Of a stretch of DNA of 64,000 nt, positions 17,927 to 26,726 are shown in pieces (position 1 is the first letter of the stretch; every line of letters begins with the position of its first letter). A model generated the notes under the pieces. That model made no database searches. It was not told the origin of the DNA and saw only the letters and a program-made list of their open reading frames with translations. Source of the stretch: Nonomuraea turcica (GTDB lineage: Bacteria; Actinomycetota; Actinomycetes; Streptosporangiales; Streptosporangiaceae); the NCBI RefSeq assembly GCF_030718205.1, contig NZ_JAUZQF010000003.1:558001-622000 (forward strand), given 5' to 3'. Both the position numbers and the translations under genes were made by a program.

Positions 17927-19552
17927 TCACAACCCGAGCAGCTCGGTGCCGTCCATCAGCGGCCCGGCGCCGTACGGCTCCAGCCACCGGTAGCGGCGGT
18001 GGCCGTCACCGGTCCGCCAGTCGCGCGGGCTGTTGGTGTGCAGCCAGTCCAAGGGCTCCACACCGCCCGGCACGCCGCCGTCCAGCGCGATCCGCACGGC
18101 GGCGCGCAGGTCGGCGTCCACGCCGGCGGTGCGGGCCCGCGGGTCCACCGAGACGAACAGCGCCGTCCCCGACCGGGCCACCAGGTCCAGGAACTCCCGG
18201 TTGCGTTCCCACGGGGTGGCCGGAGTGCAGGGCACGCAGTCGGCGTCCACGGCGAAGAAGGTGCGGTGCTGGGCCAGCCGGAAGGCCAGGGTGTTGACCC
18301 CCATCCGGCGGGTCCGCTCCCAGAACCTGCCGGAGGTGTCGTCGCCGGTCCGCTGCAGGTGGACCAGGCCGGCGGCCAGGTGGCCGACCGTGTTGCAGCC
18401 GAGCACCAGCGCGTCACCGGCCGCCTGCCTGATGGTCCGGTACAGGCTCAGGAGCACCTCGGCGTTGGTGACGGTGCGGTCGGCCAGCGCCCAGCCGGGC
18501 TCGGTGAGTCGCCGGCCCATGTGAAAACCCCACCGGGCGAAGTGGTCGTACGTGGAGAAGTCATGCTTGATCAGGTCGAAGCCCCAGCCGGTCAGGCGGC
18601 GGACGTCGGCGCCGATGGTGTGCAGGTTGTCCGGGATGCTCAGGTCCAGCGGCTGCTCGGGCACCGGTCGCGGGCCGGCCCGCAGCCGGCTCGGGTCGTC
18701 CACGACGGACAGCGCCGCCGGCCGGAGCCAGATGCCGGGCCGGGCGCCCGCGGCGGCGATGCCGGCGGCGAGGCCGGGCATGTCGTCGAAGAGGCCGGGG
18801 AGTCCGGCCGTCCACGGCCCGCCGGGGCACTCGCCGCCGGGACTCCACCCGGCGTCCACCACGCAGAAGGGCCGGACCGGGTGGCCGCCGGCGAGGTCGG
18901 CGATGGTCTCCGCATCCCGCAGGACCTCGCCCGGGCCGAAGTCGCGGCCATAGGCGTAGTACCAGTTGTTGGCGCCGACGACCGGCTCGGGCGGTAGCAG
19001 CGGGTCGTCGCACATGGCCCGGCACAACTCGGTCAGTGCGGCGAACGGCGACATGTCCGCGCGCGGGCCGAGCCGGACCACGGTGGCCGCGTGCAGCCGC
19101 CGCCCGCCCGGTTCGACCGGCGCGGCGCCATTGCGTACGTCCAGCCAGAGCGTGACGCCGTCCTCGTCGAGGTTCCACGAGCAGAAGGCGGCGGGCCGGA
19201 CCCGCACGCCCATGCCCTCGGTGCGGCCGGTGGCGGGGTCGTGGGCCAGCCAGTACCAGGGAAGGACGCGGTCCGGCTGGCGGTGCCGCCACTGCAGGTC
19301 GCCGTAGGAGCGTTCCCAGGCGTCGCCCAGGATCAGGGCCGGCTCCGGTAGCGGATCATGCCACCGCAGAGCCACCAGGGACAGGCCGCGGCTGGGGGAG
19401 CTTAGGTGGATCTCGAGGCCTTCGCCCGCCGGGTTCAGGTCGACCGCCACGTCCGGGGTGGCGAAGCCGGTGCGACCGCGCCGGGCCGGGGCCGGCCGGC
19501 CGCCGTCGTCGTGCAGGACGAACACCTCATCGGGCACGCGTACCTCGCTCAT
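17927..19552 (-). CDS. GH36-like alpha-galactosidase-type glycosidase, cytoplasmic
   Basis: The 541-residue protein has a short beta-sandwich N-terminus and a TIM barrel with FDLIKHDFSTYD, where Asp331 fits the clan GH-D nucleophile. Next comes LGCNTVGHLAAGL, a variant of the GH36 cysteine loop, and then an Asp-rich loop DADCVP (Asp436/438) where the acid/base should lie. There is no signal peptide. It is only distantly like the classical enzyme encoded divergently at 19810, so the two probably act on different linkages or chain ends (for example alpha-galactoside versus isomaltose-like or N-acetylgalactosamine substrates). TTGGAG sits four bases before the ATG. Confidence 0.8.
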   Translation of the reverse strand: MSEVRVPDEVFVLHDDGGRPAPARRGRTGFATPDVAVDLNPAGEGLEIHLSSPSRGLSLVALRWHDPLPEPALILGDAWERSYGDLQWRHRQPDRVLPWYWLAHDPATGRTEGMGVRVRPAAFCSWNLDEDGVTLWLDVRNGAAPVEPGGRRLHAATVVRLGPRADMSPFAALTELCRAMCDDPLLPPEPVVGANNWYYAYGRDFGPGEVLRDAETIADLAGGHPVRPFCVVDAGWSPGGECPGGPWTAGLPGLFDDMPGLAAGIAAAGARPGIWLRPAALSVVDDPSRLRAGPRPVPEQPLDLSIPDNLHTIGADVRRLTGWGFDLIKHDFSTYDHFARWGFHMGRRLTEPGWALADRTVTNAEVLLSLYRTIRQAAGDALVLGCNTVGHLAAGLVHLQRTGDDTSGRFWERTRRMGVNTLAFRLAQHRTFFAVDADCVPCTPATPWERNREFLDLVARSGTALFVSVDPRARTAGVDADLRAAVRIALDGGVPGGVEPLDWLHTNSPRDWRTGDGHRRYRWLEPYGAGPLMDGTELLGL

Positions 19553-19682
19553 GGCGCTCCAAGGAGGAAGGGGGGTGGAGTGTCACAGGCTCGCGGAGCC
19601 GAGTGTGGGATCCGCGTAACGGACTCGTAACGAAGGATTGACATGCGGTTCAGGCGGGGGCACTTTTGAGGCCAGCCTAGCA

Positions 19683-19783
19683 ACTAAAAGCAATTAGTAA
19701 ATCGAAATGGTCCCGCGCATACCGTGGCTTCCTCCTCTTGATCGCCATGGCGAATCGTGTTGCCTAAATCGATTTACTAAAGC
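19683..19783. promoter_or_regulatory. pair of inverted LacI-type operator sites in the divergent GH36 promoter
   Basis: The region between the two GH36-type genes is markedly AT-rich against its surroundings. TTAGTAAATCGA occurs at 19694-19705, and its reverse complement lies at 19767-19779 within a perfect 12-base palindrome TAAATCGATTTA (19765-19776, central CG). Both copies are flanked on the same side by ACTAA or its mirror: ACTAA at 19683-19687 before TTAGT, and ACTAA-AGC-TTAGT downstream of the second copy. The two sites are therefore mirror images about 70 bases apart. The likely ligand is the LacI protein encoded at 25644. Confidence 0.7.
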
Positions 19784-19809
19784 TTAGTTCCTCATCGGGA
19801 GGTGCCGCA

Positions 19810-21999
19810 GTGCCGCAGGAGACCAGCACGCGAGCCGAGGAGCCGACGGCGCCGTACGGCGTGGCGGCGAGTCGGCCGGAGCCGATCCACCTGCGGGCGG
19901 GCGGCGTCAGCCTGGTCCTGGATGTCGGCGGGCCGCGCCTGCCGAGCGTGCTGCACTGGGGCGGCGACCTCGGAGACGTCACTCCAGCGCAGCTGCGCGA
20001 GCTGGCCCTCGCCGCCGTTCCCGCCGTCGTCTCCAGCGGCCTCGACACGCCCGCGGAACTCTCGGTGCTCGCCGAGCACGCGACCGGCTGGCCGGGGCTG
20101 CCGGGACTGCGCGGGCATCGCGGGGGCACGGCCTGGTCGCCGCTGTTCACAGTGACCTCCGCGCACGCCGCCGGCGCGGAGGTCCGCGTCGAAGCCGTGG
20201 ACGAGGCCGCGGGCCTGGAGCTGGCGGTGTGGATCGCGCTCGACGCGACCGGCCTGATCACCCTGCGGGCCGCGGTGCGCAACCGGCATCCGGCCGAGCC
20301 GTACGTGCTGGACGGCCTCGTGCTCAACCTGCCGGTGCCCGCCGAGGCCGCCGAGTTGCTGGACCTGACCGGGCGGCACCTGCGCGAGCGGTCACCGCAG
20401 CGCCAGCCGTTCACCGTGGGCTCCCGGGTCAGGGAGAGCCGCCGCGGCCGCACAGGGGCGGACGCGTCGTTGCTCCTGGCGGCCGGTGTTCCCGACTTCG
20501 GATTCCGCTCCGGCGAGGTGTGGGCCGTACACGTGGGCTGGAGTGGCAACCATGTCACCTACGCCGAGCGCCTGCCGGACGGGCGGGCCGTCATCGGCGG
20601 CGGCGAGCTGCTCCTGCCGGGCGAGGTACGGCTGGAACCGGGGGAGGAGTACACCACCCCGCGGCTGTACGCGGCCTACGGCCACGGGCTGGACGGCGTG
20701 TCGGACCGCTTCCACCGGCACCTGCGCGCCCGGCCGGGCCACCCGGCGGACCCGCGTCCCGTGGTCATGAACACCTGGGAGGCCGTCTACTTCGACCACG
20801 ACCTGCCCAAGCTGCGCGCGCTCGCCGACCGGGCGGCCGAGGTGGGAGCGGAGCGGTTCGTCCTGGACGACGGCTGGTTCCGCCACCGCCGCGACGACTA
20901 CGCCGGCCTCGGCGACTGGTACGTGGACGAGGACGTCTGGCCGCAGGGCCTGCACCCCCTGGTCGATCACGTGCGGGCGCTCGGGCTGGGATTCGGGCTG
21001 TGGGTCGAGCCGGAGATGATCAATCCCGACTCCGACCTGGCCCGGGCCCACCCGGAGTGGATCATGTCGACGGGCGGGCGGACGCCGCCGGAGGTGCGTC
21101 ACCAGCAGGTGCTCGACCTCGTGCACCCCGAGGCGTACGCGTACGTGCTGGACCGCCTGGACCGGCTCGTCGCCGAGTACGCCATCGACTACCTGAAGTG
21201 GGACCACAACCGCGACCTGATCGACGCGGGCCACAGCCCGCGCGGCGAGGCGGCCGTCCACCGGCAGACGCTGGCGGTCTACCGGCTGCTGGACGAGCTG
21301 CGCCGCCGCCACCCCGGCCTGGAGATCGAGTCCTGCTCCTCGGGGGGAGCGCGCGTGGACCTCGGCATCCTCCAGCGGACGGACCGGGTGTGGGGCAGCG
21401 ACTGCATCGACGCACTGGAACGCCAGTCGATCCAGCGCTGGACCCAGCTCCTGCTCCCGCCCGAGCTCATCGGCTCGCACGTGGGAGCCGGGCACGCGCA
21501 CACCACCGGCCGGCGCCACGACCTCGCCTTCCGCGCGGGAACCGCGCTGTTCGGCCACTTCGGCATCGAATGGGACCTCACCTCGGCCTCGGTGGCCGAG
21601 CGAGCCGAGCTGGCCCGCTGGATCGCGCTCTACAAGGACGTGCGCGGCCTGCTGCACACGGGGCGGATCGTCCGCGCCGATCATCCCGACCCCGCGCTGT
21701 GGGTGCACGGCGTGGTCGCGCAGGACCGCTCCGAGGCGATCTTCGCGCTGGTCGCGGTCGCGACCTCGGTCGTCGCGCCGCCCGGCCGGGTGCGGCTGCC
21801 CGGGCTCGACCCACGGGCGACGTACCGGGTCGAACCGCTGGCGCCAGGTGACGTGGCCGCCGGCATCAACCACGTACTCCCGTCGTGGCTGGCCCGCGGC
21901 GAGCTCAGGCTTCCCGGCTCGGTCCTGGAACAGGCCGGGATCCAGGCCCCCGATCTCTATCCAGAACACCTACTGCTGCTCCGGCTGACTAGGGAGTGA
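19810..21999 (+). CDS. alpha-galactosidase, GH36
   Basis: The 729-residue cytoplasmic enzyme hydrolyses alpha-1,6-linked galactose of melibiose/raffinose-type sugars or galactomannan oligomers (family knowledge). The N-terminal beta-sandwich is followed by the barrel with DDGWF, WVEPEMINPDSDL and the nucleophile Asp465 in YLKWDHNRD. The ESCSSGGARVDLGIL loop is present, and the acid/base Asp531 lies in WGSDCIDALERQSIQ. The 66-residue spacing matches characterised GH36 enzymes. GTG 19810 has GGGAGG seven bases upstream. It leads the operon with the two permeases and the binding protein that follow. Confidence 0.93.
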   Translation: MPQETSTRAEEPTAPYGVAASRPEPIHLRAGGVSLVLDVGGPRLPSVLHWGGDLGDVTPAQLRELALAAVPAVVSSGLDTPAELSVLAEHATGWPGLPGLRGHRGGTAWSPLFTVTSAHAAGAEVRVEAVDEAAGLELAVWIALDATGLITLRAAVRNRHPAEPYVLDGLVLNLPVPAEAAELLDLTGRHLRERSPQRQPFTVGSRVRESRRGRTGADASLLLAAGVPDFGFRSGEVWAVHVGWSGNHVTYAERLPDGRAVIGGGELLLPGEVRLEPGEEYTTPRLYAAYGHGLDGVSDRFHRHLRARPGHPADPRPVVMNTWEAVYFDHDLPKLRALADRAAEVGAERFVLDDGWFRHRRDDYAGLGDWYVDEDVWPQGLHPLVDHVRALGLGFGLWVEPEMINPDSDLARAHPEWIMSTGGRTPPEVRHQQVLDLVHPEAYAYVLDRLDRLVAEYAIDYLKWDHNRDLIDAGHSPRGEAAVHRQTLAVYRLLDELRRRHPGLEIESCSSGGARVDLGILQRTDRVWGSDCIDALERQSIQRWTQLLLPPELIGSHVGAGHAHTTGRRHDLAFRAGTALFGHFGIEWDLTSASVAERAELARWIALYKDVRGLLHTGRIVRADHPDPALWVHGVVAQDRSEAIFALVAVATSVVAPPGRVRLPGLDPRATYRVEPLAPGDVAAGINHVLPSWLARGELRLPGSVLEQAGIQAPDLYPEHLLLLRLTRE

Positions 22000-22002
22000 T
22001 CG

Positions 22003-22947
22003 ATGGCGAACACGGTCTCCGTTCCCACACCAAGACCCGGGGCGCCCGCGGGGCGCCACAAGCCGCAGGCCCGATCGCACGAGAGGAGGGACCATCGGGC
22101 GGCGCTCTTCTTCATCCTCCCGGCGCTGCTCGGGTTCGCGGTCTTCTACCTCTGGCCCACGATCCGCGGCGTGTACCTGAGCTTCACCGACCACAGCCTG
22201 CTGGCTCCGCCCGAATGGTCGGGGGCGGCGAACTACGTCAAGCTCATCGGTGACGGCTCCTTCTGGCGCTCCCTCGCGGTGACCCTGGAATACGTCGTCA
22301 TCAACATTTCGGTGCAGACGATCGTCGCGATCGTCCTGGCGGTCATGATGCACCGGCTGACCAAGTCGAGCCTCCTGCGCGGCGTGCTGCTGCTGCCGTA
22401 CCTCGTCGCGAGCGTGGTCGTCGCCCTGGTGTGGTACTGGATGGCGGACTACACCCTCGGTGTGGTCAACCAGGTCATCGGCTGGATCGGGCTCGAGCCC
22501 CTGGGGTTCTTCGGGGAAGAGCACCTGGTGATCCCGACGATCGCGCTGGTGAACGTCTGGAAGCACATGGGCTACACGGCGCTGCTGATCTTCGCCGGCC
22601 TGCAGGCGATCCCCAGGTCGCTCTACGAGGCGGCGTCCGTGGACGGATCCACGGAGTGGCGCTCGTTCTGGCGGATCACGCTGCCGCTGCTGCGGCCGGT
22701 GCTGGCGATGGTGCTGGTCATCACGGTCATCGGGTCGTTCCAGATCTTCGACACCGTGGCCGTCACCACCCAGGGCGGCCCCGCGGACGCCTCCAAGGTC
22801 ATCTACTACTACATCTTCGAGAAGGCCTTCAGCCAGTTCGACTTCGGCTATGCCTCCGCGATGGGCGTCGCCCTCATCGCCATCCTCGCCGGTGTCTCGC
22901 TGCTTCAGATGCGCTTGCTGCGTGCGGGCGAGTCGGACCTGTCCTAG
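22003..22947 (+). CDS. sugar ABC transporter permease (MalF type)
   Basis: The 314-residue membrane protein carries an unusually long basic N-terminus (about 30 residues with RHKPQARSHERRDHR) before the first of six helices. The EAA loop reads LYEAASVDGSTEWRSFWRI. It starts three bases after the GH36 stop, so it is coupled to it. It pairs with the next permease and the binding protein at 23949, presumably to import alpha-galactosides. Confidence 0.93.
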   Translation: MANTVSVPTPRPGAPAGRHKPQARSHERRDHRAALFFILPALLGFAVFYLWPTIRGVYLSFTDHSLLAPPEWSGAANYVKLIGDGSFWRSLAVTLEYVVINISVQTIVAIVLAVMMHRLTKSSLLRGVLLLPYLVASVVVALVWYWMADYTLGVVNQVIGWIGLEPLGFFGEEHLVIPTIALVNVWKHMGYTALLIFAGLQAIPRSLYEAASVDGSTEWRSFWRITLPLLRPVLAMVLVITVIGSFQIFDTVAVTTQGGPADASKVIYYYIFEKAFSQFDFGYASAMGVALIAILAGVSLLQMRLLRAGESDLS

Positions 22948-22959
22948 AGGAGCGCTGTC

Positions 22960-23904
22960 ATGACCGCGATAAGCATGCCCTCGGCGAAGACCGCGGTGGC
23001 CAGGCCGGCCGCGCGCCATGGACGTCGCACCCGTATCGGCCGGATCGCCGCCTGGGTGGTGCTCTGGATCTTCGTCCTGCTCACGCTGTTCCCGTTCTAC
23101 TGGATGCTGCGCACCTCGCTGTCCAACAACCGGATGTTGTTCTCCGATCCCTCGTCCTGGCTGCCGGTGGCCCCGACCCTCGGCGGGTACGAGCGGGTGT
23201 TCGGGGTGGCGAGCATCCAGGAGGCCCAGGCGCAGGGCGGCTCCGGCGCCTCCATCAGGTTCTGGCTCTACCTGCGCAACTCCGTGATCGTCGCGACGGT
23301 CATCACGATCGGCCAGGTGTTCTTCAGCGCCATGGCGGCCTACGCGTTCGCGCGGCTGCGCTGGCCCGGCCGGGACAAGGTGTTCTTCCTCTTCCTGACC
23401 GCGCTGATGGTCCCGCCGATCTTCATCCACCTGCCCAACTTCGAGCTGATGAAGAACATGGGGCTGCTCAACACCTTCGCAGGGATCGTGCTGCCGTACC
23501 TGTTCATGACCCCGTTCGCCGTCTTCTTCCTGCGGCAGTTCTTCCTGAACGTGAGCCGCGAGGTGGAGGAGGCCGCGATGCTCGACGGCGCCGGCTATCC
23601 CCGCATCTTCTTCCGGCTCATCCTGCCCATGAGCGCGGCGCCGATCGCCACGCTGGCCATCCTCACGTACATCAATTCCTGGAACGAGTACTTCTGGCCG
23701 CTGCTGGTCACCGATCCCACGAACGACGACGTCCGCGTGCTGACCGTGGCGCTCGGCGTGTTCAAGTCCCAGACGCCGCAGGGCAGCCCCGACTGGGCCG
23801 GGCTGATGGCCGCCACCCTCGTCGCGGCGCTTCCGGTGCTGGTGCTGTTCGCGGCGTTCGGCAAGCGCATCGTCAACTCCATCCAGTTCTCCGGTCTGAA
23901 GTGA
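22960..23904 (+). CDS. sugar ABC transporter permease (MalG type)
   Basis: The 314-residue permease has six predicted helices, the EAA loop EVEEAAMLDGAGYPRIFFRL, and the usual tail ending NSIQFSGLK. It contains an enlarged first extracellular loop rich in Gln, Gly and Ala (residues about 80-105). The gene begins 12 bases after the previous stop, with GAGGAG upstream. Confidence 0.93.
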   Translation: MTAISMPSAKTAVARPAARHGRRTRIGRIAAWVVLWIFVLLTLFPFYWMLRTSLSNNRMLFSDPSSWLPVAPTLGGYERVFGVASIQEAQAQGGSGASIRFWLYLRNSVIVATVITIGQVFFSAMAAYAFARLRWPGRDKVFFLFLTALMVPPIFIHLPNFELMKNMGLLNTFAGIVLPYLFMTPFAVFFLRQFFLNVSREVEEAAMLDGAGYPRIFFRLILPMSAAPIATLAILTYINSWNEYFWPLLVTDPTNDDVRVLTVALGVFKSQTPQGSPDWAGLMAATLVAALPVLVLFAAFGKRIVNSIQFSGLK

Positions 23905-23948
23905 CCGCCGGATCTTCGCGTCAACCCCCCACTGGAAAGGACACCTTG

Positions 23949-25304
23949 ATGATCAAAAAGCTGCCGGCGGTCGCCGGCGTCGCCCTGCTGTCGCTGGCCC
24001 TCGCCGCGTGCGGCGGCGGCACCAGCGGAGGGTCCGCCTCCGCCGGCGGGAAGGCGACCATCTCCTACTGGCTCTGGGACGCCAACCAGCAGCCGGCATA
24101 CCAGCAGTGCGCCACCGACTTCCAGAAGGCCAACCCGAACATCACGGTCAAGATCACCCAGCTCGGCTGGGACGACTACTGGACCAAGCTCACCACGGGC
24201 TTCGTCTCCGGGTCCGCGCCGGACGTCTTCACCGACCACCTGGCCAAGTACCCGGAGTTCGTCACCAAGCGCACCATCCTGCCGATCGACGACCTCGTTA
24301 AGCAGGACAAGGTGGACACCGGCATCTACGCGGAGGGCCTGGCCGACCTGTGGGTCGGCGCCGACGGCAAGCGGTACGGCCTGCCCAAGGACTGGGACAC
24401 CATCGCCGTCTTCTACAACAAGAAGCTCACCGAGAAGGCGGGGATCACCGATGAGCAGCTGAAGAACATGGCCTGGAACCCTGCCGACGGCGGCACCTAC
24501 GAGAAGATCATCGCCAAGCTGACCGTGGACAAGAACGGCAAGCGCGGCGACGAGCCCGGCTTCGACAAGAGCAAGGTCGAAACCTACGGCCTGTGGCTGG
24601 AGAGCTCCGGCAACGGCGTGGGCCAGACCCAGTGGAGCATGTACGCCGCCAGCAACGGCTGGAAGTTCACCGACAAGAACCCGTGGGGCAGCCAGTACAA
24701 CTACGGCGACCCCAAGTTCCAGGAGACCATCACCTGGTGGAAGAGCCTGATCGACAAGGGTTACATGCCGCCGCTCAAGGCGACCGAGGGCGTGGCCTGG
24801 AACGACATGCTGTCCGCGGGTAAGGGCGCCATGGCGACCAACGGCAGCTGGATGATCGGTTCGGTGTTCGGCGCCAAGTCCGGCACGTTCGAGCCGGGGC
24901 TCGCCCCGCTGCCCGCCGGCCCGATGGGCACGCGGATGAGCATGTTCAACGGCCTGGCCGACTCGATCTACGCAGGGACCAAGAACAAGGACGCCGCGTG
25001 GCAGTGGGTGAAGTATCTCGCCTCCCCTGCGTGCCAGAACGTCGTCGCCCAGCACGCGGTCGTCTTCCCCGCCATCCCCGCCGCGGTGGAGGTCGCCCAG
25101 AAGAAGTTCGCGGACAAGGGCGTCGACGTCGAGGCGTTCACCGTGAACGTCAAGGACAAGACGACCTTCCTCTTCCCGATCACCGACCACGCCGCCGAGA
25201 TCGAATCCGTCATGAAGCCGGCCATGGACGCCGTGATCGGCGGCAGCGCCCCGGCGAGCTCGCTGAGCAAGGCCAACGAGCAGGTCAACGCCCTGTTCAA
25301 GTGA
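23949..25304 (+). CDS. sugar ABC transporter substrate-binding lipoprotein
   Basis: The 451-residue lipoprotein has a short Sec signal and lipobox LAAC with Cys21. The mature part starts with a Gly/Ser linker, then ISYWLWDANQQPAYQ, the usual first strand of family-1 binding proteins. KRYGLPKDWDTIAVFYNKKL and GAMATNGSWMIG mark the ligand-binding lobes. GGAAAGGA lies eight bases upstream of ATG 23949. It is last in the GH36-permease operon and unusual in being downstream of the permeases. Two hairpins follow. Confidence 0.93.
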   Translation: MIKKLPAVAGVALLSLALAACGGGTSGGSASAGGKATISYWLWDANQQPAYQQCATDFQKANPNITVKITQLGWDDYWTKLTTGFVSGSAPDVFTDHLAKYPEFVTKRTILPIDDLVKQDKVDTGIYAEGLADLWVGADGKRYGLPKDWDTIAVFYNKKLTEKAGITDEQLKNMAWNPADGGTYEKIIAKLTVDKNGKRGDEPGFDKSKVETYGLWLESSGNGVGQTQWSMYAASNGWKFTDKNPWGSQYNYGDPKFQETITWWKSLIDKGYMPPLKATEGVAWNDMLSAGKGAMATNGSWMIGSVFGAKSGTFEPGLAPLPAGPMGTRMSMFNGLADSIYAGTKNKDAAWQWVKYLASPACQNVVAQHAVVFPAIPAAVEVAQKKFADKGVDVEAFTVNVKDKTTFLFPITDHAAEIESVMKPAMDAVIGGSAPASSLSKANEQVNALFK

Positions 25305-25324
25305 TCGGGGCGAGATGCGGGCAG

Positions 25325-25350
25325 CCCGGCACGGCATGGCCGGTGCCGGG
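25325..25350 (+). terminator. hairpin after the alpha-galactoside importer operon
   Basis: CCCGGCAC (25325-25332) pairs with GTGCCGGG (25343-25350) around a 10-base loop. GCAG and CTGC outside extend the stem after a one-base bulge. It lies 20 bases behind the binding-protein stop codon. Confidence 0.65.
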
Positions 25351-25448
25351 TCTGCCGCCGGAACGGGGGTCCACATGCCCGATACGCACGCAAGAGTCAC
25401 GCGGCCGGAGGTACTCATCGGCCGTACCACCTGCGCTACGCTGATCAC

Positions 25449-25468
25449 GCCCGGCCGAGGGGCCGGGC
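25449..25468 (+). terminator. second hairpin before the LacI gene
   Basis: An 8-bp perfect stem GCCCGGCC / GGCCGGGC closes a GAGG tetraloop. The very stable short hairpin could be a second terminator or could shape the leader of the downstream LacI gene. Confidence 0.55.
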
Positions 25469-25552
25469 GCATGCGCACGCGTGAAGCCGCCGGACCTCAC
25501 CATCACCGCCGGGGCGTCGCGGTGGCGACGGCCCGCAGGATGGCGGACGCGG

Positions 25553-25649
25553 GATCAGTACGGAGCGACCGGGGAGCGGTGGGGGAGCGATCAGTACGGA
25601 GCGACCGGGGAGCAGCGGGGGAGCGATCAGCACGGAGCGGCCGATGAGC
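25553..25649 (+). repeat. 36-bp tandem repeat overlapping a LacI start codon
   Basis: Units begin with GATCAG at 25553, 25589 and 25625, an exact 36-base period. Two are full and nearly identical; the third is cut after 25 bases and contains the LacI ATG at 25644. Every unit has GGAG-type sequences able to act as ribosome binding sites, and in the third copy GGAG sits six bases before the ATG. The repeat has no obvious coding role. Confidence 0.85.
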
Positions 25650-26675
25650 ACCAGGCAGGGGGCCCGGGGACGCAGGCGGCGCCCGACCATGGCGGACGTG
25701 GCCCGCCTTGCAGGCGTCTCGCCGACCACGGTCTCGTTCGTCATCAACGAGCGGCCGGGCAGTGGCATCCCCGAGGAGACCCGCCTGCGGGTGCTGGCCG
25801 CGGTGGAGGATCTCGGCTACCAGCCCAACCGGCAGGCACGCAGCCTGCGCCTGCAGCGCACGCGCCAGCTCGGGTTCCACGTCTCCGGCGCGCTGCTGGA
25901 GTCCAACCAGGTCTTCGCGGTGTCCTTCGTCTCGCCTCTGCTGCGTGAGGCCGAGCGGCGGGGATATCAGATCCTCGTCTTCACCTCGCCCGGCGACGTG
26001 ACCGACCGGCTGGGCGAGCTCGTCGCGGCCCACGGAGTCGACGGATTCGTGATCACCGACTCCAGCATCGACGATCCCCGGGCCCGCTATCTCGCGGGAG
26101 TGGGGATGCCCTTCGCCTCGTTCGGGCGCACCGAGGCCGACCTGCCGCAGTCGTGGGTCGATGTGGACAACGCCGCGGGCGTCGCTTCCATGGTCGACTA
26201 CCTGGTGAGCAAAGGACACGAGGACATCGCCTACGTGGGGCCCCGCCTGCCGGGCTACTGGTTCATCGAGCGGGTGGAGGGTTTCCGCGCCCGGATGCGG
26301 CACCACGGCCTGGCCGTGCCCGGCTCGTGGCTGGTGCAGGAGCCGGAGGCGAAGGTCGAGGCCGCCGTGGGCCGGCTGCTGCGCGGGCGTCGGCGCCCCA
26401 CCGCGGTGGTCACCGCGGCCGACTGGCTGGCCGTCGCGGCGATCCGCGCCGTACGCTCGGCGGGGCTGCGGGTCGGCCACGACGTCGCCGTGACCGGCTT
26501 CGACGGCGGCCCTCTTCAGTGGCTCACGGATCCGCCGCTGACGACCGTGCGGCTGCCGTTCGAGCAGGCCGCGGCCGCGTTGGTGGAGCGCTGCCTGCTC
26601 GAGATCGAGGAGGGCCCCACGGGGGAGCCGGGCATCTACCTGCCGACCGAAATCCTCGTGGGCGGCTCGGCCTAG
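25644..26675 (+). CDS. LacI-family transcriptional regulator of the alpha-galactoside locus
   Basis: The 343-residue protein has an Arg-rich N-terminal arm (ARGRRRRP) before the helix-turn-helix TMADVARLAGVSPTTVSFVINE. The hinge QPNRQARSLRLQRTRQ and a sugar-binding core with AVTGFDGGPLQWL near the C-terminus follow. It is placed behind the importer operon and separated from it by two hairpins, so it has its own promoter. The inverted operator-like pair at 19683-19783 is its most likely target, by position and because no other regulator is nearby. Confidence 0.92.
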   Translation: MSTRQGARGRRRRPTMADVARLAGVSPTTVSFVINERPGSGIPEETRLRVLAAVEDLGYQPNRQARSLRLQRTRQLGFHVSGALLESNQVFAVSFVSPLLREAERRGYQILVFTSPGDVTDRLGELVAAHGVDGFVITDSSIDDPRARYLAGVGMPFASFGRTEADLPQSWVDVDNAAGVASMVDYLVSKGHEDIAYVGPRLPGYWFIERVEGFRARMRHHGLAVPGSWLVQEPEAKVEAAVGRLLRGRRRPTAVVTAADWLAVAAIRAVRSAGLRVGHDVAVTGFDGGPLQWLTDPPLTTVRLPFEQAAAALVERCLLEIEEGPTGEPGIYLPTEILVGGSA

Positions 26676-26726
26676 CCGGTCTCGGGATCGACACGACCGC
26701 ATCCTCGGCGGAGGCGCCAACGACAT

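Noticed and set aside
19638..19643. TTGACA as a -35 box for the GH36 gene
   Set aside because: No acceptable -10 element follows at 16-18 bases.
21970..23430. Long minus-strand frames opposite the permease genes
   Set aside because: They are antisense shadows with His/Asp/Gln-rich composition, while the plus strand encodes clear ABC permeases.
25315..25647. Frame over the 36-bp repeat giving a 12-residue peptide repeat
   Set aside because: No ribosome site, it includes terminator hairpins, and the peptide repeat follows from the DNA repeat being a multiple of three.
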